This document shows, piece after piece, positions 50,954 to 63,645 of a DNA stretch of 64,000 nt; position 1 is the stretch's first letter, and every line of letters starts with the position of its first letter. The stretch covers positions 5,580,001-5,644,000 of the forward strand of contig NC_134745.1 of assembly GCF_050436995.1 (NCBI RefSeq). Direction: 5' to 3'. The stretch is from Anticarsia gemmatalis. Taxonomy: Eukaryota > Arthropoda > Insecta > Lepidoptera > Erebidae. A program made the position numbers and the translations under genes. Under the pieces are notes generated by a model. The model searched no databases and was not told the DNA's origin. It saw nothing but the letters and a program-made list of their open reading frames with translations.

Positions 50954-51258
50954 CTGTATACGACTTGTTGGTTGATTAAAGATTTTGTGTGTCTGAATTA
51001 GAACACAGTTTTCTAAGTAGGTTCATTATTATATTACTAATTAGTTATATTTTAATTTATATCGCATGAGACCTGAAAATAAGCAGTCGCTCAACATATC
51101 GACCAATCGTAATATAAGAAATAATTAATGACGATGTATTTTTAAAATCGAATTCTTAATTTCTTTTTGAAAAGTCTTTTGCTCAATTTGTTACAGTTCA
51201 CCAAAACTTTGTCTACTTCATTGAACTAGATAAAATTAAGTTATATTCAAAATAATAT
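50954..51258. other. AT-rich spacer between the piggyBac-like fossil and FB-1 copy 4
   Basis: Nothing is recognised in these ~300 bases. Confidence 0.5.
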
Positions 51259-52420
51259 CTGGGGGCACGGAAGTGCCCCCGCAAGTCGAGCAAAAAAAAA
51301 GCGGCACGGCCGTAACATCCTTTTCTCGAAGCAATTCGGGCTATTTTTGACACCCCTATAATTTCGTAGTGGATAAAACAAGAAGCCTGGATTTTCAGCA
51401 ACTAATAAGTCATTGTATAAACACGGTATATTTAAAATTTCAGTCAATTTGAACCAGTAGTTTAAGAATAACAACTTCTTAAAATTTTGAATTTTGTCAC
51501 TCACTGATTCACTGACTCACTGACTCACCGATCATCAAAAGTCTAAGGTACTTCTAGCAGACTTAGAAGCTTAAAATTTAGAATACAAATAGGGTTTAGT
51601 GTCTTAATCATGGGAAAAATTCAATATTTTCTAATTTCGGTCAAGTTTTCTTAATACACTAACTGCAACAATAACTTTGTAATCCCATATAAGTGTATAA
51701 GATTACAAGGTTACATTTGCAGTTAATGAATGAAATTATTATTTCTGTAGAAAATAAAATAAATAGGTGTAAATATGTATCTACTATATGAGACATAGCG
51801 GGGAGGGGTATAGGGTGGGTAAGGGTGTTAAGCCCATGAAACTGAACAACATTCCCATAGGAAAATATGTTGAATTATTATGAAAAAAATACGGCTTTCC
51901 ATACGAATTGGACTCATGTTTGCTCTATTCGCTCTACAAAAAGAAGTGAGATGCCATCAAAAACATTCTGTAAAAACCTCAAGTCTCGCCGTAAAAAGTT
52001 GTGAGATCTATATAATACCAAGTCGATTAATCTATTTAGTCTCTACTTAAAGGACCTTCTGTCTTAAGTTATTACGTATGTTATTATCATGCCAATTTAA
52101 AAAAAAATACCTTTAAAACAAATAGATCGACTTGGTCATCGCAAGAAAACACAAATTCGCCATTAACATTTCAGGAGCATTAACTTCTCGTCGTGCTGTG
52201 TAGTGTGATACATACTAATAATCAAATCATGCGATGGCCAGGTCGGTCTATTTGTTTTAGAGTTTTTTTTTTAAATTGGCATGATAATAACATACGTAAT
52301 AACTTAAGACAGAAGGTCCTTTAAGTAGAGACTAAATAGATTAATCGACTTGGTATTATATAGATCTCACAACTTTTTACGGCGAGACTTGAGGTTTTTA
52401 CAGAATGTTTTTGATGGCAT
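51259..52420 (+). mobile_element. FB-1 repeat, copy 4 (full length)
   Basis: It has the GC hairpin at the left end, the TCACTGA array (51497-51531) and the terminal inverted repeat, with arms of about 195 bp at 51951-52146 and 52227-52420. The arms are identical over the outer ~160 bp and differ in the A-run and the inner 25 bp. It has the majority sequence at positions where copies 1-3 carry private changes, so it is closest to the apparent consensus. A local insertion (TTTGCTCTATTCGC, near 51920) is the main internal oddity. The 62- and 85-codon minus-strand frames at 51213-51504 are translations of the repeat. Confidence 0.92.
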
Positions 52421-55400
52421 AACTTTATTCAAGTTCAATACTCAAGTGCATTTTTAACATAATCTAATAAAGAAATTCTGTCAAAGTGTCAGTTAATTCT
52501 AAATACGCCTGTTGAAACTAAAAAAATGTCACGTCAATTTAAATTCCCGAAGGAACCATTCCATCTACATCGAGGGAGATTTTAGACTTATTTATTTCAA
52601 ACTCAGCGCGTCGTTAAATAAGATTTCCAGTGTTTATTGTACAATAAATATTTTAAAACACAAAATAAGGCTTAAAAGCTTTAGTTTATACGATGATACA
52701 TAATACAGGATTGTTGACCGAAGCGATAATAATTTTTCTACATTATATTCTTGTTTACGATATACTTACAATTATTGATGTTCAATAAGATGTATAATAG
52801 AATACGGGAATTGATGCGAACACGCATTTTACCTTAAAATGCCTAACGTTTCGGCGCAGGTTGCAATCGCCGTGGTCGCAGGCTGACTGCGAATCTGAAT
52901 CAATAAGATGGACTGAACCAAACAATGTTTAATTTTCAAAACCGTTTTGACCAATCGGATAAGTACAAAATAAATAAATTCTTGTGCAAAAGAAAATTAT
53001 TTTGATCAAAAAGGCTGGCAGCGCAATCGTCATAACATTTCATATGCATATTTCATTAGCAGTCTATAATAAAAATAAATGCAACGAAAGCTCATCTCAT
53101 TTCGCTGACGCATACGCAATAATTTTTCATAGTCCAACCTCATAACTCGAATGGAGACCATAAAGTGAATAGAGGACAAAGAACTATATTTCCTAGCCAC
53201 CCTTTATTTAAAATTTGTTCTGAATGAATTCATTGCAAGCTTCAAGACACCGTGAAATACCCTCGGGATTGCCTGAGTTTTATTGTTCATTGCGGTTGAG
53301 CAGAGCCCCGTAAAAAATTTAACTGTCGTCTAATTTTTGGTAGAATAGTAAGAGAATATTTTGTTAAGAAATATGAAGTCTTATACTATTAAACACAGAT
53401 TTTATATATTATTACTATTGTTCATTGTTAACTTGTAGGTAAGTATTTGAATTTTATTTTTTAAAATATTATATGTAAGTAATCTTTTATTTTTTTCTAT
53501 TATAGTAACAATATAATAAATTTCTATTAAAGTTTGCGTTTGACCTAAGAAAAACCGAATAGAAGACCTGATATTTTTTCAAGTAGCCATATGATGCCAT
53601 TGTGTTTCATGATACAAAGCACGAACAGTAAGAATCGTCAAAGTACAATATGTTCTTTCTTTGTAATCAGCTAACAGTACATAAATGCTTTTAAAAACCT
53701 ATACCAAACTATATCTGAAAGCCTGATATAAATTGCCGTCAATACCTCTTTAGACGAGGTAAGTGACGTGTCAAATTGCCACGACAAAGAGCGTATTTGT
53801 CGACTTCAAGTGTCTGTAGCGTATGCTTTTGTGCCCGTGTGTAATTTTAATGAGTTTCGCGCTAGGCCGGCGACATCGCCCCGAGTGAGGATAGCTATAT
53901 TAGCGACCCACCCGAGAGCCGGAAATCCCCCGCCGACGCCCTAGCACGTATCAAAAGAACTTTTAGTGATGCCTGTTTTTGGCAAAATTTTTTCGGATGT
54001 CGATAAAATTCATGAATGTATTTTATTTTAAAATAAATTATAAAAAAAATGGTTGGAATATCTAGTTGCGTCAGAATAATATTCAGTCTAAACTTTTACA
54101 GAATGTTACTTAATCTTCTAGTTTGAAAAGTTTTACACACGTCAATTTTGTTGGGTAGTGTGCTTATGTCAAAAATCGAGACACTTGTTTTATTGATTTC
54201 TTAGAACAATAGTAACAGTCGCCTGCTTTGAGTTTTCTCAAAGTGTTTCGTACTTCTTCTTCTATCGACTTCTATCTTTCACATCACTACTAGCGCTATT
54301 AATTTCTACAGCAGCCATAAGCGAGGCAGTTGGCGTTATTAGCCTACCCTTTAATGCGTAATAATTTACTGCACTTTATATTAAACAAAACAGAATTAAA
54401 ACTTTACTAACTAAGAGAGGGGTCGCCGTCGTATAGTTAATAACCTTTTCCCTTACCTTTTATTTTAGCTGCCTAATTTAATTACTGCTATGTTTAAATA
54501 ACAGAAGGCAGATATACAAATTGTTATAGTTACGAGTTGAGTTTGGCAGTTAGGTTTTCGGTTTTATGATGGCCTATTGAAACTGTTTGTTGTTCGTTTT
54601 ATATTATTACAACAGAATATATAATACTTTATTTAAATTTGTATTATTTTTCTAGTTTTCTAATTAAAAATAATCATTTGAAAGTTATCGTACTTTACAA
54701 TTATCTATGCAATACTATGCATAGATACTTTGAAGAAGTTATGAACTCTATCGACTACTGTTTTATAGATTCAAGTTTTTAACAACATTAAAAATGTTTA
54801 GTTTGTACTTTACTCGCAAATTATCTTGATGCTGTTATACGTGCGTTTATTGAATTTTCAGAAGATTTAATGAATAGACTAAGTAGGTAACTTTAATTGG
54901 ACAGTGCCTAAACGAAATAACTGAAATTGTTAAATTTGTAAATAGCACTTTTGGGCATTCTACAAATTCGTTCATTAATTAAATTTCAAATAAGTTTGCC
55001 AATGATAAATAATTTCCATTCTTTTATATGTATTTTATAATTAATGTAAGTATACCTAATTTTATAGTATCTTAAATGGATAATATTAATTATAAAAGAT
55101 TGTAAGTGACTGTACCTTTAATATATTTCATCTAAAAAATTAACTTTAATAAAAAAGATGGCTGCCAGTGACAAGATAAATAATCCAAGTAACGATTAAT
55201 ACAGGTTTTTTGGTTAAAATATCTTCATAATTTAATATTAATATGGCCGTAAAAAGCCACATCAGTTTGTGCAGGTGTAAATATCCTTAGCCAAGTGAAG
55301 CGTGACTAGTGCCTGACAATTGATAACTAAATTCTAGTACAATAGATTTATACATAATATTTTTGTTGATATTTTTTATAATCTAACTCTCAAACAATTT

Positions 55401-55647
55401 GAAAACGTAACAAGACAACGATATTTTGAGTTTTTTGTTTTCATGGAATTTTTTCGTTGACGGTACGCCCTCAGCTATAATATTGTGTCAACTGCAGTAA
55501 GTGGCAATCGGTGAACCTACTACATCATATTGTTTGAAATATAATATTATTATGTACTTTACAATGTAGAGTTTCCTAAACAACAGAAAAGGTTATAACA
55601 ATTTACGATATTTGCGTTTTCTTATCTTTATTTATTGAAATAGTCCA
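52421..55647. other. AT-rich stretch with one GC-rich patch (53861-53945)
   Basis: Apart from the GC-rich patch listed separately, no gene or repeat is recognised. The only frame worth noting is 63 codons (52512-52703, +), without a domain. Confidence 0.4.
53861..53945. other. GC-rich 85-bp patch with inverted ends
   Basis: It begins GCTAGGCCGGCG and ends CGCCGACGCCCTAGC, so the first and last ~12 bases can pair with gaps. In between lie GACATCGCCCCGAG and AGAGCCGGAAATCCCCCG. The contrast with the AT-rich flanks is sharp. It could be a small palindromic element, a structured RNA or a conserved regulatory patch. I cannot decide which. Confidence 0.4.
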
Positions 55648-55832
55648 GTACCTCGATTCTCTACCACTATCGACTACCCATAACCGGCTAGCTATCGAAA
55701 TTTTGACATTTAGTATGTACTGCCAAAAAAGTTTCTACGACGCTCGTCAGAGGCACTGATCAGATTTTCATACAAAATTTTTCGATGACAGGTGGGTTGT
55801 CGGTAGTCGATAGTGGTAGAGAATCGAGGTAC
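55648..55832. mobile_element. MITE family B, copy A (full length)
   Basis: Terminal inverted repeats of about 31 bp: GTACCTCGATTCTCTACCAC at the left, with its complement at the right end, extending through TATCGACTACC. The interior contains GCTAGCTATCGAAATTTTGA, ATGTACTGCCAAAA and CAGAGGCACTGATCAGATTT. No protein is encoded. It is 185 bp, with three relatives at 60.0-60.6 kb. The flanking bases do not give a clear target duplication, so the superfamily is unassigned. Confidence 0.85.
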
Positions 55833-58800
55833 AGTACTTAGATGGTAACATGATCATTATTGATCATGAGAGTCTTACCATAACTTAACAGATGCTAAAT
55901 TAGATATTTCCGTTTTGAAATTATGAATATATAGGTTTAAAACAGCTATAAGTCTTCACGATATTGCAAATGTCAATATCAAGCACCGGAACATTCAATT
56001 ACATAATTAATGAATGGGATGAATTAATTAGATCAATTAATCAGTGAATTGATTAGAACTAATTAACTGTAATTTAGTTTGTACACAATTATAATAGATA
56101 TTTAGATTACTATACGTAATGCTAATTGAGTTATATAACATAAGCTTTCTTTTACTTCTTTCTCTTGTTCTTGTTCTCAAGCTTCGTTCTTTTAAAATAG
56201 AAAATATAACCTACGAAAGTATACGTTTTTTTATATTTTTTTTTACAAGTCGCTGATGTGTTTTGGTCTTTGTAATATAACTATCAATTTGATTGCAGAA
56301 TTCCACAATAATTTAATATTTGTACTTTATATCTTGAAGATCGTTGAACTTTGCCTCCAATCATTTTTAAATTACAACTAAAAAAATCCTGCATCTCAAC
56401 AAGAATCTACGCACACGTATCGTTTTATAACTTAAATAAGTTTTACCAAGTTTCTCACCTCTCAAAATATAGGCTACGTTTTAATAGTCGTGTCATGTTC
56501 TGACAAAATGCGGCAAGAACAGTAGGAGTTTCATTCAAACTTTGATAAGACACGTATGTTATTCACAGGTCTAGACATTGCACCAATATCAAAGTTCATT
56601 CCCAAAACTTGAACGTAGATACACTTAGCGTTTACTCCATCAGATGAGGAGAGTTGCTACCGAGTACTGTTAAGTGCGTGTGTAAGTGTAACTTGATATT
56701 TATATATTTATAATTATGTTTGTTCAAATAGACTCTCAACTTTTTTAGAGTGTTTTAAAATTGCTTGCATAGATTTGAAAGTGCTTGCAATTCGCTCTTC
56801 GAATATTCGAATAGGTAGGTAGGTAACATTGAAACATTACTCGTGTTTCTCTTTAATAGAAGTGTGGAATACAGGCATAATGATAAAAGTGGTATTCTGC
56901 CTGCGCTAATGTTAAGCGAATTCAGATGAATACCCGGTTTTTATTGCTAAAGAAACGCTATTTTTTTTTCTAAGGAACTTCTTAGCTCTATTCACATTTC
57001 TCAGAAGCGTAACAATAATTCAGAAGATAAACCCATAAATATAAGCTTAGCTTATTAAATATCCCATTTCCGTATTCAGCAGGACGTGGCAACAGCTTTC
57101 TTTAAAAAGTCAGATGGGAGGGCTTAAAAGAATATAAAGGGGAAGTGAATCGCTCTGAAAGGTGAAGGGGCGGTCAATCGAAGCACTGAGACGTCTCATT
57201 ACAACCTCCATCCGAACAAAAACGGGACCAATCTGATTTTATCTACTGGATAAGACACTTTAAACCCAACCTGTTTATTGAAAAAAGAAAACAAGGTTCC
57301 CGACCTACATAGGACAGGTCAGGATTATATTGTTATTACTAGGGAAGGCAATTTTGGGATGTTTGCACGCCGCCTTACTAAGGTCAACGTCTATTTTACT
57401 TTAGTTCCGGAGAAAAAGTGCCTTTGCTAGTAACATTTTATGAAGCCATTTTGTTCCAGGCTGTCTAGAACAACTGCTCAGCTTTTAATAATTCCTGCTT
57501 ATTCGGTGGCTTTTTACGAGTAAACAACATTATGTTGGTAACTTCTTTATAGCGGTTTTGGAAAAACAACTAGCCAGTAATATTCAACTTCCAATGTGAA
57601 AATGAGTATATAACTCCTATCAATCGACATTCATTAAACTAATTGAATTAAACGCGAACTAAAAGAAAGATGGCAGAACGTAAAACGAGATATGAAGTCG
57701 GTAACTATTCTAGAAATTTGACGTTCGACTCGTTAAAGTAAAGAAAAGTTTAATAAGCGTTCGGAACCATACTAGTTTCAAGTTTTCGATAAGAAGCGGC
57801 TCCGGTTGGATTCGACCACTTTTGCTCGGCTCACTTTTCTTACGCTTCGTCGACACTTTTAATGACTTATCCACTTTTTCTTATATAAAAGAAAAGAAAT
57901 TCGTTTTGTAAAACAAAGTCATCGTCGTGATATTTCACGTGGATATTACTTTCTTCGGAATCCAGATAACTTGTTCCGCCTCCGAGAAAATTAAATATCT
58001 ATTCAAAGGGTACAGAAATAATATTTCGTTCGTGTAATATAATCAAAGGAATCTCTGAACGGTTATTGAATCAGACTCGTATGTACGTATACAGGAGTTA
58101 CAAAAAATGGTTCCTTCTGAAATCCAATCAAAATCGCCGGCTATGCTTTGAATATCCTTTCTATGAATACCATGAATTAATAACGGGAGCAAACAAAACA
58201 AGTGGGTGTACGTTTCCATTATGGCAACACAAATACGTGACGTGTTATTGTATGAAATTGCCTGAGACCGGACACGGAAGGGCGCAGGGAATCGCTCAGA
58301 TTAATTTTGTCGTTTTATTTGATTAAGGGATTCAAAAACACACGTATATTTTACGTTATAATTGCCTGCTTATAATAAAATTTTGCGAACCAAATCAGTG
58401 TATCCTCCCTTTTAATTTGAGTAAAATATACGGAGTAATATTTTGTAGGATGGCTGACTGAGCACAAAGAAGGGTCTGGGGAACTTATTCAAAGGTACTT
58501 AGTTACTGGTTCTTTTTTAGATTATTTACTTCTTTGAGGAGCTATTTTACTCAGACTATTGAATTGGTACAGGTATATAAAAAAACTTTCTGTGACATGT
58601 AGTAAGATATACTTTTTCATTGCCCAAAACTATCGTGAAATTGTATATCTGATTCAATGCGTATTATTAAGATGCTATCCACTCGAACAACGCGGTTTCA
58701 TGACAATATTTTTTTATTCTAGTGTTCGATGTTTAAAAAACTCTAGAAAAGAGAAAACTTAAACAATTTCCTAAACAACCAGCACCAAAAAGCGTTATAA

Positions 58801-59227
58801 AATATACTACAAAGTACAAATAGAAAGGTAACAAATTGTACCTCGAACCCGATAGACCGTGAGCAAAGTTCAACACAATAAAAGGTAGCTCCATTCAACC
58901 CTCATTTCATAACAGTCGCCTTCTGGCACTTCCCTAAATTAAAATAAGGTTCCATTTGATAATCGACTCGCGAAAATTGCCGGTACAACTAAATAAATTA
59001 TTGAAAACTAAATGATCAAAATTGTTCTTACAATTTTGAAAGGTGTAGGCGAGAATACTGAAATAAATTAGTGTCAGCTTCTTGGAAGAATGTCTGGGAA
59101 ACGTTCTGTTGGTCTTATTAAAATACCTAAGTGTGCTAACAAAATATTTAATTGCCCTCTTTTGAAGTAAGAGCAAAGGTCAGTAAACAACCACAATAAA
59201 CTATTCTATTCTATTCTTTTGTTGTTT
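55833..59227. other. Non-coding stretch, nothing recognised
   Basis: An imperfect A/T palindrome (AATTAATTAGATCAATTAAT...) lies around 56022-56072, and a short (AGGT)n run at 56812-56825. GC-richer patches are at 57060-57250 and 57780-57860. The 86-codon frame at 58066-58326 (+) has no recognisable domain. A (TATTC)n run of three to four units ends at 59217. Confidence 0.4.
55849..55868. repeat. Perfect short hairpin next to MITE copy A
   Basis: CATGATCA-TTAT-TGATCATG: an 8-bp perfect stem with a 4-base loop, 16 bp outside the right end of the MITE. No known role. Confidence 0.6.
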
Positions 59228-59283
59228 AGTCTCTCCCTCCCCCTATGGGAAAAAGCGTGATATTAGATAGGTATGTATGTATG
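59228..59283 (-). mobile_element. Fragment of a lepidopteran interspersed repeat
   Basis: On the minus strand, ATATCACGCTTTTTCCCATA and then GGGGGAGGGAGAGACT is the core of a repeat I recognise from many Lepidoptera (ATCACGC...TTTCCC...GGGGTAGGCAGAGAC). A second copy lies at 61.6 kb on the plus strand. A short (GTAT)n run borders it, as is common for such tails. It is probably derived from a retrotransposon; the class is not certain. Confidence 0.55.
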
Positions 59284-60030
59284 CAAACGATTGATCTAAG
59301 TCCGGTATGTATTCTTTTGTTTCGCGTTGTATCAAGTTTTGATGTGTGACATGCTGACATGAAAAAGTTAGATACTTTAGATAAGTCATCTATTGTTCTT
59401 CGCGATAATAAGATCTCACATTTCAGATCGCTTGCTTGCATGAGATTGGATAGCAAACTCTTAACATGTTAGCGATAATAATGAGTATAGAATGTCGAAA
59501 TGGCTACAAAGAGACTTGCGGCTTCATATTTTTCTAAGATATACTAAATTGTTGACTAGCTTTGATTGTGAACCCAATTCTGGTACACATATAATATTGT
59601 GAAAATACACATACGAAAGCGCGCAAATTCGACCTGACGCTACCTTAATCTTCTGCAAGAGATGAATACAGGCTAAAGATGATGATGACAATAATGTATT
59701 TCGTTCCTCTAGCTCAAATTATATTTGAGAAAATTAAGCATATGTGTACGAATAGAAGCCTTAAGTTATGTGACATTATGTTGTCAATTAGTACTGATTG
59801 GAAATTAGTTAGACTGTTACCAATTAACGACGAAATTGAATGCGCAACCAACCTATGGTGACATGTGTAATTGTGTGTAGGACTTTAATATTCACTAGTG
59901 TCTATTGCAGAGAACTAAAATTCTAAATCATAATGCATTCAAAGATTAAATTCAATTCGTGCTTGATAGAGTTATAGTTTATTATATTATAGTTATATCA
60001 GTTACCAAACGAACTGTAACGTAATTTACT
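59284..60030. other. AT-rich stretch, nothing recognised
   Basis: Frames are up to 76 codons (59226-59456, -), which begins in the adjacent repeat and has no domain. Nothing else is seen. Confidence 0.45.
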
Positions 60031-60166
60031 ACAGTCGGTACTGTCGAGTATAAAAAAAAACTGACATTTAAAATGTACTGCCAAAATAGTTCTTACAGAG
60101 CTCGGTAAAGGCGCTAATCAGACTCGTGTAAAATTTAGTAGATAGTAGCAGAGAATCGAGCTACTG
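60031..60166. mobile_element. MITE family B, copy B (degenerate)
   Basis: It keeps the interior ATGTACTGCCAAAA and AGGCGCTAATCAGACT and the right terminus GAGAATCGAGCTAC. The left terminus is reduced to CGGTACTGTCGAGTA, and an A-run replaces part of the left arm. It is the oldest-looking of the four copies. Confidence 0.6.
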
Positions 60167-60298
60167 TAAATTATACAGGTTACAAAAAAATTGTCAGACG
60201 CTAGTAGTTTTAAATTAATACAGAAATATTTGATAAAAACCAAACAATCGTTGAAAATTCGTAACCACACTAATAATATTACGTAACGCATTTCAACA

Positions 60299-60415
60299 GT
60301 AGCTCGATTCTCTATTGCTATCGACTACGTCAGAGGCGCTGATCAGACTTTCATACAAAATTTCTCGATGACAGGTCGGTTGTCGTTAGTCGATAGTAAA
60401 AGAGAATTGAGGCAC
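60299..60415. mobile_element. MITE family B, copy C (internal deletion)
   Basis: Both termini are present (GTAGCTCGATTCTCTATTGC and ...AGAGAATTGAGGCAC), but the segment between CTATCGACTAC and GTCAGAGGCGCTGATC is missing, about 66 bp compared with copy D. The copy is therefore about 117 bp. It stands 25 bp from copy D. Confidence 0.8.
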
Positions 60416-60439
60416 AAATCTTTTAAAATTTCGTGATCA

Positions 60440-60622
60440 GTACCTCGATTCTCTGCCACTATCGACTACCGACAACCGGCTAGCTATCGAAATTTTGACA
60501 TTTAGAATGTACTGCCAAAATTTCCTACGACACCCGTCAGAGGCGCTGATCAGATTTTCATACAAAATTTCTCGATGACAGTTCGATTGTGGGTAGTCGA
60601 TAGTAGTAGAGAATCGAGGCAC
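60440..60622. mobile_element. MITE family B, copy D (full length)
   Basis: 183 bp, colinear with copy A over its whole length, with the ends GTACCTCGATTCTCTGCCAC and ...GAGAATCGAGGCAC. A 63-codon minus-strand frame spanning it is a translation of the repeat. Confidence 0.85.
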
Positions 60623-61605
60623 AGACATCAGATTATAAAATGTTGTATACGTAAATTCAAACGATTTGATGTTTACTATTTTATCTGAAAGCTTTCGAAC
60701 TCTGTTAATGCGTTTTACGTGTCAACAGTAATGCTCTTCAGATTAATTTTGCCAGTTGTTTAGGTTGAAATAATCGGCTTACGAACCGATTCTGTCTCGC
60801 CTGTGTAATGCAATCTACTTTTGGCCTTCGTTAATATTTTAATGTAATTTAACTTGAAAATGACTTGATAGAACAGAAGATTGCGTTGCGGTGCTGTTCT
60901 ACAGCGGTTTTGATTTGAAACTTGAATTTGGTGAATCAAATATAGTGATGCTTTTTTAAAATTAAATATTGTTGTTTTATTAAAATTGAGTTCAATTGAG
61001 TATTTTTTAAATGTTGGTTTTGGGCTATAAATCGATCTGGTTCTATTATTACCTACAGCTTTTCATTTTTTAACAGCGAATATTGACTAAAAGAGAATCC
61101 AGACCCTAATATTTCAATAAGCTGTCGTTTCATCGACACACAGAACAATGAAAATTTAATACAGTTATTTTTAAAAACTGAAAAGGTCACCTATAAAACA
61201 TCAACACATTAATTAAACCTCGACGTAGTCCTAAAAATCTCATAAAGAACGCTTAAATAAAAAAGGTGGATAACATAATCAAATTCCAAAACATAAGCGT
61301 TGATAGGCGGCATATTTTAAAAATAATGTGCGCCCAATTTCACGGGCCGTGACCACTGCCCGCCAGTCGCCAACAAGCTTGAAATGAATTATTACCCACA
61401 ATCGCTAATACCTTCTTGGGTTTAATACGAATTTCTCGTCCGAATGATATTAGAGCGAAAGTTTCGGAACAAATGGACGTTTTAAGTTTTATTTCCGAGT
61501 TTCAAGTTGTAATGCGGATTGGTGTGAATAAGTTGCATTTGTTCGTTATGTTTCCGCTATTCTAGGAAGTTGTATAACGCCTATTATGCAATATTTGATT
61601 TGATT
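60623..61605. other. Non-coding stretch, nothing recognised
   Basis: A slightly GC-richer patch lies at 61330-61400. No repeats or frames worth reporting. Confidence 0.45.
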
Positions 61606-61760
61606 TTTTGTTATTTTTACATACATAAAATCACGCTTTTTCCCGTCGGGGTAGGCAGAGACCACTTGGTACGGTACTTACAAACTTCATTCGATTCACT
61701 TACATCCATACATCTTGTCATACACGTCTCCATTTTCCAACATTTTGTCAAAGTTTCATA
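61606..61760 (+). mobile_element. Fragment of a lepidopteran interspersed repeat
   Basis: ACATACATAAAATCACGCTT, then TTTCCCGTCGGGGTAGGCAG and AGACCACTTG, followed by diverged sequence with TACTTACAAACTTCATTCG and ATACATCTTGTCATAC. This is the same family as the minus-strand fragment at 59.2 kb, and longer. One reading frame of both copies gives the peptide ITLFP-x-G-x-GRD, but stops on both sides show the frame is not coding now. Confidence 0.6.
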
Positions 61761-63472
61761 CAGCTTACAACTAGATTTCTGGCCATCTGCACACACATAG
61801 GTAACGTATTATATTCTACAAAACAAAAGTTTATCCCCTATTAATTTACAAAATGAATCTCTCAAAAGACTACCATGAATAATGATTACACGAATAGCCA
61901 AATGTCACACAACATTATACCTTCGTACCAGGTAGATATTGCCCGTCCTCCGGCTATTATCCTTTTGACCCCTCTTATAACACCCAAGGGAAGTGTCAGC
62001 GTCCTGGAGTACTGACAGACCCTAACCGAAACTACACCGCGGAATATTGCTTGATAAATGTTTATTTGTCTTCAATTATTACTAGATGTTGGTAACTTCT
62101 TTTTTGTGGTAGAGGTTTCTGTTAACCACGCCATGATTGATAAATACTGAATCGCAAATCAAACAAAGTGTCAATAGCAGCTCGTACACAGTTACAAATA
62201 CTTAGAACCGTGCTGCGTTTAGGAATAAAAGTGAGTTGTAACGTATAGCCAGAAGGGACACAATAGAAACGTTTGCCGTAAAACAAAAGAACTAGAAACT
62301 CTAATCCACTTTATTAGGTACCTTAATTTAATGCAAATGTTGTACAACCTTCATATTATTTTACCAAACCTGAAAAACCGTATTACTCATCAAAACACAC
62401 AGACCATAATTTTATTTTCACAGTAAAAATAAAAGCAGCCGAATAAAGTAAAACCTCCCCCATTTCGTTAACTAGCATGAAACGTCTCAAGCTTACATTA
62501 CAGTTATACGAAAACCACTTTTCCCGGCAATGTAAAAACTTAACGTAAATATGCACTAGTCATTGTAGCAGAAAATGAATCTAGACTACCTCTATAGTGT
62601 TTAACAAGGGTTGTTAACCCCTGTAGGGCGGGAACGCCCCCTAACTTTACTCTATTATTAATGACGAGACCCGCTCCGCCCTTCCTTGGGCAAGTGTAAT
62701 GCAAATTATTGCGTTTTGCAATATTTTGTTTGTATCACGGAAAGTAAACGCTGTTTTACATGGGAGGTCGGATCGCACGCGATGTACACTCACGCACACA
62801 TGTGACGATCGTTTAAATCAGTCTCGTGTTGCATACAAAAAATATTATTAATTTGGCGCCGGTGTTTCAGGCCAGTTAGTTTCAGAAATATTTGTGAATA
62901 TAAAATATGTGGAAAATAAAAGATTTTTGATTTATGCGAGCAATTAGCAGTAACTTTATACGTAAAATTATTAAAATAATCATCTAATAATATGATCAAA
63001 GATAACTGTTTCTCTAACGTCATCAATGGAAGCTTACTCATATAAGTTACAGGAGTGGAATGCAATGTCTTGATCGCAAAAGCAAGTGAAGTCTACAAAT
63101 ATCTAACTAGCAATCTAATATACGAAGTAACATATCTCCATAATATACGTTGTATCTGCCTGTACTCCCGAGTAGCAGTGTACATTGTTTGGCAATGAAG
63201 TGATTTGCATACGTATCAAATAATTACATGTTTCACCCACTCCTGTATTAACAGTGCATGTACATCGCCAGTTTCAAGCAATTAAATATTAAAGCAAATT
63301 ACTATAACACTAACTACTTGCTTTCATTTCAAATTTGAATAATAAATCAACAAGTGTACTTAGCATTAAACATATTTCAGATTTTAAGATGTAATTGGCA
63401 CCTACATTTTGAATTTTCTCCGAATTTTCTCATTTTCGAAGATCTTAGATAGTCGTTAAGCTAAGTTAAGCT
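61761..63472. other. Non-coding stretch, nothing recognised
   Basis: A GC-richer patch at about 62590-62700 contains GGGTTGTTAACCC and GGGCG-GGAA-CGCCC, both short palindromes. A 91-codon minus-strand frame (62790-63065) has no recognisable domain. Confidence 0.4.
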
Positions 63473-63645
63473 TGAAAGTCTGACAAACAGTCTTACTGAA
63501 GGGTATCGTGTTATATCCCAGGTTGTGGAGGTTAGAGGGGCAGTCGCTCCATGTAAATCGCTGGTATTCAGCTGCATCCGGTGAGTCTGGAAGCCGACTC
63601 CAACATAGTTTGGAAAAAAGGCTAAGCTGATATATATTTTGAATT
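63473..63645 (+). mobile_element. LINE 3'-end fragment
   Basis: GGTTGTGGAGGTTAGAGGGG, CAGTCGCTCCATGTAAATCG, AGCTGCATCCGGTGAGTCTG and GAAGCCGACTCCAACATAGT occur in order, then GGAAAAAAGGCTAAGCTGAT. I recognise this as the 3' end of an abundant lepidopteran LINE, whose copies often finish in a short ATG/ATT-type simple repeat. Here the tail is TGATATATAT. It is 5'-truncated. The clade is probably RTE (inference). Minus-strand frames of 63-73 codons over it are accidental. Confidence 0.7.

Noticed and set aside
51213..51504. Two minus-strand frames (62 and 85 codons) at the start of FB-1 copy 4
   Set aside because: They translate the non-coding hairpin end of the repeat. The other copies are not consistently open in these phases.
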